The translations under genes were made by a program, and so were the position numbers. Positions 30,001 through 42,000 of a DNA stretch of 64,000 bases are shown here, piece after piece; position 1 is the stretch's first letter, and each line of letters starts with the position of its first letter. Below the pieces are notes generated by a model, which saw nothing but the letters and a program-made list of their open reading frames with translations, did not search any database and was not told the origin of the DNA. The DNA lies in the NCBI GenBank assembly GCA_034687125.1, contig JAQGBZ010000025.1, forward strand, positions 248,001-312,000, read 5' to 3'. This DNA comes from Neelides folsomi. Lineage: Eukaryota > Arthropoda > Collembola > Neelipleona > Neelidae.

Positions 30001-33000
30001 TTTAATTCAATGGAGATGAACTCGGAATGATATCTAAAAGCTTTTCTTTTAAAACTGGAGCGAACCAAGTTGGTTCTTCCTCCGAGCGATATTACATTAC
30101 ACCCAAACTGATAATTCATTATGAAGCATTGAAGGGTTGGAGAGAACCGTTGTGTGAGATTTGCAAGATGTATGAGCCTAATAGCCTCTTATTCATACAA
30201 ACATTGTGTTCATCTGGAGGGCTGTAATTACATTTTATATTACAAGAAGGTGGTATGATCGTAAATGAAGTCGAACCTTGATTGATCATTACAATACTTT
30301 TATAATATTCTTTAATAAGTGCAAGAAGGACGTGTTAGAGGTTAACCCAATAATCTCAAATCTTCTTTTGCAAAATGAATTTTAACCTCCCTCGCCCTCC
30401 TTTAATCATTTTTGCTCATGTGTATTATTTCTTATTCAACTTCTTTCCGTTTACTTTACTGTGAGGGAGTTCGCTCAATTTACATTGGCACATGCTTCTC
30501 AGTAACTGGTCCACTCGAGACTTGTTAAGCAAGGTGCGCTTATTTGAGAATTTATGCTTGCGTTTAAAAAGAACATACGTAATCCTTCATAATATTTACA
30601 CGCGTAAATACTAGCATTATCCTTTTCATGTTTTGTAGAGCTATGTATATGATAGGGATATGTATGGTATATGAGACATGGGAGAAGGGTCTTTTAAGTT
30701 AAAAAACCGCGTTGATGGTTAATTAACCTTTAGGAAATGCCTTCTAGTGGGAAGTGAGTTTTATAATGGAATTGAAGATTGGTACATATGAGGGGTTTAA
30801 AATTTATAATGAATATTTTTCCCAAAATCTCCTCCTCATTACGTGTATGAGAAGGCGGGATCTCATCGAAGAGAGTTGATGAGGAAAAGACTCCTCCTGT
30901 TCCTTGTTTGAGCCAAGGAAGGAGTAAAAGTCTTATTGCAATTTGAAGCTCCCGTCACTTCGCCCTTCTCCGCCCCACAAATACACTTTGAACCCATGAA
31001 GGAGGATCCCTCTGTTGTTGTTGTAATCGAGAGTGTAATCCTCTCCTGCCATTTCCTTTATTACCTTCTCAACTCCCGACTCATTTGGTGAGTGCCAGGG
31101 GATATGCCAAAATGTCTGGCTAGCCCTCAAACCCTCCCTCACACCTCAAATTAACTCCAATTGTTCCTTAACAAATGAGGAAAGTCCAGGAGGCTTCTGA
31201 AACATCATTTCAATTCTTTAAGGATTACAATTTCACCACTAATTATCCATATAGGGACAAAGGAGCAAGTCAAATAGGAATATTATACATGGGTGAACAT
31301 TGGGCTCATTTAAGGATAATAAGTGGAGAATAGGCTTAAGTGATGAGAGCGTAGGTAGAAAGCAATTACAGAGAAGTCAATGCTCACATTCAGTCAGTTG
31401 GTGAATTAGAATACTTATATTGAACAATTACTTTTCCAAAATGAGTCTCTTTATTTAGGAAATTATTCCTTGGGAGTTTGGCGTAATTGTCACACAGCAT
31501 GGATGGTCAGGGAGAGACTCAAAATGGCTTAATGGTTCATAACCATAACCATTAATTTGAGAAGGGCAGAGAGGAAAAAGATAGGATCAGGGTTCATTAG
31601 AGTTAAAATGTGTGAGTGGACTTGGAAGGCTATCAGGAGGGATCGTTGAATTCTTAACGTCATTCACCCCAAGAGTGAATAATAAACACTAATCCGGAGG
31701 ATTTTACAATCTACACTTCTTTTCACACACACACACCTTTGTAACATCTCTCCATATTTTTCCAAGAGTGGGTTTCGTGGTTGGGCGAATATTATTATTG
31801 AAGGGAGAAAAAAGAGGGTGATTGGCGTTCGAGTCGGAACTCATCATATTAATGCATTATTATATATTATGTTATATTATGTTATTGGATAATGGAACAC
31901 TCTATGGAGTTATATTCTTTTCATGATCATTTCTTTCCTCATTTCAGATCAACGTAGCTGTCCAATGCTTGAGTACGGATTTCAGCAGTCAGAAGGGCGT
32001 AAAGGTAAGGAGGAATTTTACAATTTACATCCAACTTATTCTCTTTGGAGTGACGGAGTCTCGAAGGGGATATGGAGGCTTGAGATAAACCATGATGGAC
32101 AAAAAACGAACAGAGGAACTCATGGGAGATAAGATGACAATTTCTTAGTCAATGAATCCATAATCCGCTTTCTTCGTTCGAAGGAAAGCAGAGCGTTGAG
32201 GGGGTAAAGGAGGAAAAAATGGTGCCGTCAAACGAGTTTTTTTTATCTATCTCTCTCTCTCTTATTCTAAATAATATTCTTCGTCTCCCTTCCTTCGGCC
32301 TTTGATTGACAGTGACTTAATTGGAAATTTGCATAAATTGTAACCGTGTCCCCACAAGTTTCTTTGTCGCAGGCTGTGAATCTGTCGGGTTCAACTGACA
32401 CTCCGCTGTGACATCCTCTTCGAAAACTCTATCAGGAGTGAGATGAGATCGCTTGGGAGTTATTTTACATATGTGATTTCCACTCTCGTGGGTGCAATTT
32501 GCCTCAACTCCAATACGTATAATTTATATGGGAAATACAGGACTCACCTTTAGTTTTCCAATCTATCTCGCTACATTGAACAATTCTTATGGAGGGGATG
32601 GATGCTGATAGGAAGAGATTTTTTGATTAAATTAACTAACCTGAACAAGAATTCATAACGAATGATCGATTCCAACAAGAGGATTTCAAACTTAATTGAA
32701 CTTTGTTGAATAAATACATCTGAAGTAATTGAATATAAGTTGGAGTAAAAGATTAAATAAGTAATTGTAATCCGTCCCAATTGTCAGTCAGAGAAGTGAG
32801 GAATTAGTTTTACTTGAGAGATTCTTGGATATCTAAGACATTTTTATTTCTTCTTCAGGAATGAGATTCAATTTACAATTCGCCAATTGAAATTAAAAGT
32901 CTTAAAGATTGATATATAACATGAGAGGCATATACAAGTCAATAGTTTGAATTTTATATGTCTACATTTCTTTTATAAGGAATAAAAGAATGATGACATT

Positions 33001-36000
33001 AAAGATAGATAAACGAATGGAGACACTTGGACGAATATTGTTGTAATGGAAGAGATAGGAGAATAAAGGAAAATGGATTTTGAAGCCTAATAAAGATTTC
33101 GCCACTCTTCCCATTTGAATAATCTTCATTCCTTTTCTCCCCTTATCTCAAGTGAAGAAGGCAATAAAAATTAGGGTAATGGTGATGGAGAGGGAGAAGA
33201 ACTGATCACTCTCTGTGTGTCTATCCTCCTCCCCCATTCCTCCCCTCCCAAGTTTTTGGCAACTTGACAAAGCATTTTCTGCTCTTTTCGAATTAACAAT
33301 CTCATCTACGTGAAGGGAATAATAAGAAGTGTGAGGATAGACTTTACTCACTTTTATACTTATATTTACAATTTTCTATATTATCTATCTCTCTGTAAAG
33401 TCTTGAATGACCAACATCTTTTTGTTAAATTCAAATAGGGAATTCTTTTGCCTACGCACCAACTCTCGGAGTTCCTCATATCCCATAATTGTTCCGGAGA
33501 ACACTTTGCGCTCACCTTCCAATCCCAATGTATCTCTTGTACCAAATGTTTGTTTTTGGAAATGTGGGAGATTAGACCCTATTTGGCCACTGATGAAAGA
33601 AATTTTCCTACATAGCATTCAATTATCTCCTCTTATAATTTCCATATCCACTCCAAGGGAATTTAATTGTCACCTATAAATCCGGAGGATGGAATAAATC
33701 ACAGAGGCTTCTAATGAGCCTTTCCTTCAACTTCTATCAACCTCAATCTCGAATCTCAAATTTCTCTTCCCTCTGTCTCGTGAAAGCTCTCATTCCCTCA
33801 GCCGCCCTTCAACTCAACCTCTTCGATTAATTATTCTTCCATGGAACAAGCCATATAAACTTCCTCCCTTGGATCCCGAGTTGATTTCCTTATTTATTTC
33901 CTTAAATTCTTTAATACTCATTACTTTCCTCATATTTTACTCCAATGTTGTATCAAACGAAGGAGAAGAAGAGAAAAGATCTTTTAAAAGATCCCTTTGA
34001 AATCTTTCCCTCGCTTCTCAAGTTTCTTTTATAATTGGTCTCCACATGTGAGGGGAGTTTCACGCAGTGTCTGGTGCATTGAGGGGATGAGGGGAGAAGA
34101 GGTGTATATTAATTTCCTTTACTTTACGCTTTAAGTTAATTAATCGAGACTGCAAGGTTTCTTTACTGCGATGTCTCGACTCTCGCTCCTTGACATGCGA
34201 GGAAGAAGAAAAAATTTCATCGCATGCTCGTTGACAATTGGGAGTCTGAAGAGTATTGAGACTATTGGGAGAGATTGGTAGAGCGAAGGAGGAAAAAAAT
34301 TGTTAAAGAAAATCGTTCGTGTCCTCAAGTCTTGGAAATGTATGCAAGGATCCACATTTTATGATTCACAAAAGGATCAAATGCTCGAATGTTCTTCGCT
34401 ATTAAATTAAAAACGAAGAGGTAATCCAACCTTGCTAAGGTTGGAACTGGGGCATTAAATTGAATAAAACACAGTGAGGATAAATGCTATTAAGAAACGT
34501 CGCATTATATCTTATGTGTACTTATTCATTATGTTGTGGCTCTGTTTGCATACGAGATGGGCTTATAATGGGGAGAGAGAGATTCCATTAAATGGTGGGA
34601 GATGGGAAGAGATTCATAATTGTTCATTTGAGCGGCTCGTGAAATGTGAGTTCTTTTGCAATTTATAAAAATGAGGTGTGGGAATGCGAATGGGCTCTTA
34701 ATGCCCATGAGAATGACCATTGGGGGAGATTCCCTCTGAGGAGATTCATCGTCGTTCCCACACGCCCGCGAAAAAATTCCCGAATTTTTACTCCGATGTC
34801 CAAGAGGGCAGAGAAAGGGCCCTTTATCCCTATTATGAATGAACCACTCAGGTGGATTTTTTTGGAAGGGGAGATTCAGATGGGGTTGAAAGGGCTCGTT
34901 ATGATCATCCGCTCTCTCACCCGGAGACCAAAAGGCCCCCCTTCACACACGTCCTCCGTCTCTCCTTTTAACCCTAATTTTTATTTTAATCTAATAAATG
35001 AATGTTTCAGGGTTTGCCCCTCCACCTTCAAGTCGACACGTACGACGATGCAAGGGACGCCGGATGCACCATCTTCCATCGGGCTTACTGCCAAATCAAA
35101 GTCTTCTGTGATAAAGTAAGTCTTTTTGTTAATCTGTATTTATTGTAGAAGTCTACTTGCATAATAACTATAAAATGCTTCGTTATTCTTTGCTTGTATA
35201 CTTAATGTGTAAAAATGCTTAAAAGATGCAGAGTAGTTTTAATGATTCATCTCATCATGAAGAATTATACAATTAATTTAAAATAATCATTTTTCCACTC
35301 ATTTAATATTATAATTGGAAGCTAACACCTCGTGTAAAGAATATTATGTAAAGTTGTTTCAAAGAATGCTCAAACTTTTAGTGGTAGGGTTTTAAACGAA
35401 GAAGAATTAATGTCTCTTGATCGTGTAGGAATGCTATGGGAGGTTGAGTCTGGGAAGTATTAGGAGAAATATATAGGAACCTACACAGTTGGATGAATCC
35501 TGACTCGGAGAGTGCAAGGTGAAGTTTGTGAGTCTACTTAAACATGATGGATGGATTAAGGTGTACAAAAGATCCATCGTTCACGAATTTCTTCCCTTTA
35601 TGGCCGTGGACGGAGGAGTCGCAGGGATTTCAATTGGAGACTCTCCCAATAACATTTTTACCTCTTGGGATTTAAGATCCGCCCACGTGTTCTATAAACT
35701 ATTGGCCATGAGAGGGAAAGAAGTAAGCCATATGATGCTGTGATCTTAAATTGAAATTTAAATCCTTTAATATTTCCCCAATGAGTACAGTTAAGTCAGT
35801 AGGTTTGATTCGAAGGCTTAAGGAGGATTCAATTGTTATTTTTTAAGCGTACTCGCTGCATGTGGAAACTTGAATCGGCTTTTGAGACTCGTAAAAGGAG
35901 AAATGCACTCTGGGTAATTGAATTCAAATCAGTAAATATGATGATTGTTAATTCAGTTATCATAAATCCACTCTGCACGCTTAGAGACTTTAAAGTAAAT

Positions 36001-39000
36001 AAAATATTCTTCAATTCTCCTCATTGGGACTCCAAACGGCATGATGAGTTTGATGAGACTTTTCTGAAGGAGTGTGTAATAATGAACCTGGTTTTTTAAA
36101 AAAAGAACAACTTCGCGTGAGTCTCATTTTTATACTAGGTTAAAAAATATAAGAAAACGAGGGTTAGGTTTTGTAAGTTATGTTAAAAGTATAAAAGTAA
36201 TATGCACCCTGCGAACGTGTAAGTACGAACGTATTCCTCATGTGTTATTTTTAAGGTCCAGGAATGCAAGGTGAGTTTTGGACCATAAATTGTGTAAGGG
36301 AATCTGCCCCAAAATAAGGGTCGGTTCTTTGCCCATCTCTCACAAAACCTTATAATAGTTTATGTAAGTGCATAGACTCTGCCATAAATATGTTCTATAT
36401 TCACCTCCGTCTCCCTCAAAGTTGAAATTTAGCTGTCACCGAAAGAATTTACGGCCTTTATGTTTCTTCAACTATTACATGAGCCTTTTTGTGTCCCATT
36501 CGGCTTCCCCAATCTTTCATATTTTCATTATTGGCACAAAAACGTGGAGTTGAGGAAGCGAGTGGAACTTCATTATTTTTGGTTTCGAATATCTCAATCG
36601 TCCTTCTTGTTCATTTTTGCTCGTAAAAGATTTTAAATACAAAAAGAATATTGTATGTTAATGTTAAGTAATAAGGGTTCCCCATTACTGAACCCTCAGG
36701 AGTGTCTTATGGCTCAATGATGTAATTTCCTTTGGCTTTTATGGATATAAACATAATGGTTTTTTTATGCTGGTTGTTATTATATCCGAATATTTGGTCT
36801 TATGGTCAACCATATAATAAGTAATACACAGATGACGACAACTCTTTTTTTCTTGGTTTAAGCTCAAAATGCCGGAATATGCCAATAAAGTATTTTTCTT
36901 TATGATGCCGTTTTGATTCTTTTGAAAGATGAGAAGTTTTCTTTTGTATCCTCCAATTCTTCTTCACCCATGCCCTTTAAAAATATTATCATACTTTAAT
37001 TGTAAAATGTGCAAGGAAAAAATTTAATCTCGGTAAAATTACAAAGAAAAGTTCACGGTTTACCAACAGTAAACTTGTATTTATTGTTAAAAAAATACCG
37101 ATGAGTTTCTTAAGTTTTTGTATTGTAAATTTTGTATAAAATATAGATATATGCATAGGATAACCTATTTTTGTAAAATATTACGAATGTAATTCATCAG
37201 TGGCCAGAGATAAAAAGATTATATTTTTATACAAACTTATTAGCAGGTATGAACAAATGTAAAATGAGCCAAGAGGTGTATGTGATGCTTAATATTGGTT
37301 ACATAAATAACGACATACATACAATGTTCCGTGTAGGCAGAGTTGTAAATTACTAATGGTGTATTTCTCTTTGATTCTTAGTTGAGATGTAGTTGAGATG
37401 CATATAAGGCTAATTAGTTGCAAAAAGGAGTTCGTCGCTCTTTTCAAACCCTTTCCAAAACTTCTGTTCCATATGATGTACAATGAGAGAAAGATGATGA
37501 TAGCGATATTTAGTAAATGTGTGTGAGGGAATGAGGGTGAGATGAGGATTGAAGATTAGAAGGAATCCAAGGAGTAACATGTATGTATGTGTAAACTATT
37601 CATATCGCCCTCATCTTCTCCAGAGAGGAGGAGAAGGGAAACTTTTAATTGGACCTCCAATTATTATGCAAATCTTTCTTCCATCTCCAACTGCAATTAA
37701 GTGAACTTTATTAATCTCTTTTATTCTCTCGCCATTCGACGCCCATTTGCTCCTCCGAATCATTAATTGTGTGTGAAGAGGTGGGGTGGATCGGGAGGTG
37801 AAGTCAAAAGTTCACAAATCCACCAAACACGCAGATGAGAGAAACACTTTAGCACAAAAATCCCCTATCTTTACATTACATATAGGTACTCACTTAGAAT
37901 TTGTTATAACTAAGTTCTGAATTCTCTAAGTTCTGACTAACTTTAAGAGTTTATCGAAAGCTTGTATGAAGAATACGTTCAAATATTCCAATAGTTTTTT
38001 TTCGTAGTGATCGAAGAGATTTGTTCAAGATAGGTAACATGAGAGATATGTAGAGATGAGAGAGAGAGGATCTATGGATATGTATGTTAATTCTCCCAAT
38101 TCTCATTTGCATGTCGGGAGAAGGAATTTGGTAGGAGAGGAGAGTCATTAGCCTTTTAATCGGGTGTCCCTTAATTGATATTTAAAGTAGATATTGAGGA
38201 GGAGGGCTTTTGCTTCTCTATAGTAAGTAATTATGAGGGAGAGACCGGTTAGGAACCTACCACGGCTCCATTCATCTTCTTTGCTTATTTGGGATGAAGT
38301 GGAGTGTATTTATGCAACGGCAACACTTCATCATCACAGTTCCTTTAATTACTCCATTCCTCATCTAGGCTTTTGATGTCTAAATACTTTCTATACATTG
38401 TTTAGCCAAAACAAATAAGAATGTTTAAAGAAATTATTCATATTATTCAAATACCACACTCATTTCGCATTCTTCGACTCAAATTACAGATGAGACTGAC
38501 AATAAATAAATACTTTAATGTACTCATCATATTGTAATGCATAGATGAATATTTCTTAAAGTATGTGAGGGCCCGTTAGGTTCACAATTTTTATGAGGTT
38601 TAAAATATGTTAGAATATTGTTTAATAATTTTTTAAAAGACTTGAACATTTTGGATGAAGATTTATGATAATTAACACAGTTATTTGTGAAAATGAGACT
38701 TAAACATGCACAATTGTTACATGTTTAACTGAATCTCCATTTGGTATTATTTACTTCAACATCAAAATTTTTGAAGGTGAAAATTTATAAAGGCATGTTT
38801 TCACTTTTGTTTTTTCCATTCCGAGCCTTTAGTTTTTTTCTCTTTGAATAAAAATGATTTACTGGAGATTCATGAGGTAGTTTTATGAAGCGAAGCAGAG
38901 GGCCATTCTACAATCACCGCATAAACCTACTTCACAAATTTGAGTCTCAATAATAAATCTGGCGGATTCAGTTGGTTCTCCAAGGAGTATTTTATGGTTG

Positions 39001-42000
39001 GAAGCAGAAAAAGATGGGAATCTCAGCATGAGCCTTGTTGAGCTCTCCTTAAGGACTTTTCTGCTTTTCGGCTCCTGCCGCACCTTTGCAAGAGAAGGAA
39101 ACGTTGAAGAACAGAGGCTGCCGCCATATTAGGGATTTATTCATTTCGGACTCTTAGGATTTGTATTCGGGAATATTCATTCCAACTGCACCCCCACCGA
39201 AGCTAATAACCCATCTAATAGAAGAACATCCCGGAGATGGCCAAATTGCATATATAAATATGATAAGTTTACATTCACTCACGTAGGGTCATTCCTCAAT
39301 TACATTGGAAGGAGGGGAGAGAAATGCCGAACGAGATGCAGTTAGGATTTCCAGCTACTTTTAAATTCAATGTTTCATCTTTGTTTTAATAAATGATTGT
39401 GTTTACTGCCGCATGTTCAATTTAACACATGTTTTGTTCTCTCTCTCGTGGTTTGCTCACATTTAATATGAAGGAGGAGATTTTCCATGTAATACATGGC
39501 TAAAGATTTTTCTAATAAATAAGGAATGAGTGATGAACACGTATTAGACCTTTTATTAAATGTGAATGTGAAACGGGTTGGGTGGATGATTAGAGGAGAT
39601 GCTTGGGATGAGTTGCGGTCGAGGATTCCATAATCTCTGTGTGTTTGAGTAATGAAGAGATATTTCACACAAGGAGAGGGGGATAATTGGAGATGTTGTG
39701 AAGGAACGGAGAGGATCATAGGACCAAATTCGATAATTTAATGACCACTCACTGTTATTCCTCCTGATTAGGCCTCAGCTTCACTTATGACTCCTAGGGA
39801 AATTTAGGAGTGGGAAAAAAAGAGCCATTTAAGTCCCCTCGATGGAAAATGATTGGGTTCGAGGAGCACGTAAAGAACATAAAGGAGAGGAGACCCATTG
39901 TTATTTCTTATCTCCCCCATATTATTATTCAGGATTCATTGTTAATTGTGTCTACTCAATTTCATCCTCGTCGTTCACTCCGCGGAGAAGGTCACCTCCG
40001 CCGCCATAATGGATTTTTAATTGATTCACACACAGAGGTTACTTCTGCATTTGCATAATCCCTTATATCCTTCCAATAAATACATAATATTCTTCTCTCT
40101 CTGATAAATATGCATTCATTCCTTACTTGTATACTTGGAAGGAATTCTATTAAGAAAAACATTGAGAGATTATCTATTATGTTTTCTGCTCTCTTTCATT
40201 AAAGAATTTGTTCCAAGTTCCATCATTTAAATACTTATTTACTAGCAGATCCGTCGTCCCGACGTGTCCACCCTTTGCCGGTATCTCATCGAGTACCAGT
40301 ATCCCATAATACCGTTGTATCTCAAAACCGTGGGTGTAAGAAACGCCATCGGTTTCACCCTTTAGCAGTATCTGTGCCATTAACTCCTTCGTACAACTTC
40401 TGTCCCCTTCCAATTCACCCATCCGTTCAACTTCTGTCCCCCTCTATCTCCCACCTCAATTCAACTTCTGTACCCCTCAAACTCCCCCATTCGTTCCACT
40501 CCTGTCCCCCTCTGTTCCACTTCAGTCCCCCCCTTCATTCCACTCGGGCCTCCTTCGGTTCCACTCCTGTTCATTAATTCATTTAAATGATTACCAAACC
40601 TAACCTAACCAAAGATAATGATGAAGTTTACGAATCTGATGACATAAGAAAAAAATTAAAATGCATAAATTGAATTTTAGTAAAGATGTAAAGAGAATTT
40701 TGGAAAATTAAAAATCCCCAAAACGTGAAAGAATGAGTAAAGGAACCAGTTGAAATGCAAGAAATGCTAAAATGAAACGAATATCTCAATTTCACAAAAT
40801 AGAAAAAAGTCAATAGAATATTTGACTGACTTTAATTAACTTTAACTTCTCAATTATAATTTTTCCCCTCTAATAACTATCAGATTCGTAATCTCCACCA
40901 TCGATTTGGTAGAAAAAGGCATTGGAAGTACATTCACATGATATTCCATATATCTGGGGGAGACAGACCCCTTTTCCAAACCCCTCCCACTGATGGATAT
41001 GTTGACTCAACTGACCCACCGGCACCGGTATTTAAGAACATTTAAATTGTGTAGATACTAATTGGTACAAACGTTCCATGGTTGGGGGTACTTTGAGACA
41101 TTCATTTTATATGTGACGCTAAAGAAAATAAGTTTTTCTCATCAAATTTAAACCCCTGGGTTGGCAGTAGAATTTCCTATGTTGACGTTGGGGAAGATTC
41201 CCATGTTAAATCATAGGCCTATTTTTGGGGGTGAAAGACAAGGTCAAGAAAGAAAAGTCTCTAAAATTGCAGGACCCTCAAAAAGCACCCCTACAAACGA
41301 TTAAGCATCGAATGGAACACTAATTTGCGAAAATATTAATTTCGCAAAAAAGTTGTAGCGTGTACATAATTTTATAATAGGGATTTTTTCACATATTTCA
41401 ATTTCTAGGTATTTGGCATATCATTCGGCATATCTTTGAAAGCTTAAGAATTGTGTTGAACATGGGTCTAAATAATTTGTATATGAAGGCTATTGAGCTA
41501 AGGGACTGTCTATTGTTTGTTACTACTTGTATTACATAGACGTAGACGAGGAAGGGTAAATGGGTCCATAATGTATTCATAGTGAGTGATGATCATTCAT
41601 TCGTTCCTCGCTAGTCATGGAAGGGCCGGGAGACAAATGAGGAATTGAGGGATGTGAGTGGTTGGCAAGGGAAATGTTCAGAGTCCCACACTGTCTTCAC
41701 AGCCCCTCAGCTCCCAAACCCAATTAGCCAATCCCACTTGAGACAAATGAGAGGGCCTTGTATCAACTCTCTTTGTTTCTCTTTTCTTTGAAGCCATCTG
41801 GTCGCAGAGTCGCACTGGGGTGCAATTTCCCTCACAACTTCCCGACGCTCTCGCTCTTTTGTCCCATCTCGGCTCACCTGGGGAGCTTGGAAATAACTCT
41901 ATGTAAAATCCTTAGTTGAATATAACTCTGTAAAATCCCCTCTTTCCATATTCATCCAACTGGGCAGGAGTAAATGATTCGTTAGATATTATTCTTCACA

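Larger units (their letters stand above)
40242..41055 (-). mobile_element. Probable non-autonomous Helitron (5' end tentative)
   Basis: Read on the minus strand, the 3' end near 40242 shows the classic Helitron terminus: a GC-rich hairpin (CGTCG, loop GGA, CGACG), then GATCTG, then CTAG followed by a host T. The hairpin ends ten bases before the terminus, as is usual for Helitrons. The interior contains a GGGACAGAAGTTGAA-type tandem array, listed separately. The best candidate 5' end on the minus strand is TCTACAC at 41055, preceded by A, which would restore an A|T insertion site. No Rep/helicase coding is present, so it would be non-autonomous. The 3' end is well supported by pattern; the 5' end and total length of about 814 bp are inference. 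Confidence 0.55.

Noticed and set aside
34646-35119. 157-codon open frame across exon 8 of grh
   Set aside because: It reads exon 8 in a different frame from the conserved Grh protein, and its upstream part has no domain.
38244-38250. ACCGGTT Grh-binding-like motifs at 38244 and 52003, and AACCGGTC at 2530
   Set aside because: Autoregulation is attractive, but the number found is not above chance for a 7-mer on both strands of 64 kb.
40177-40422. 81-codon minus-strand frame in the Helitron candidate
   Set aside because: It runs across the proposed element terminus into host sequence and shows no Rep or helicase motif.
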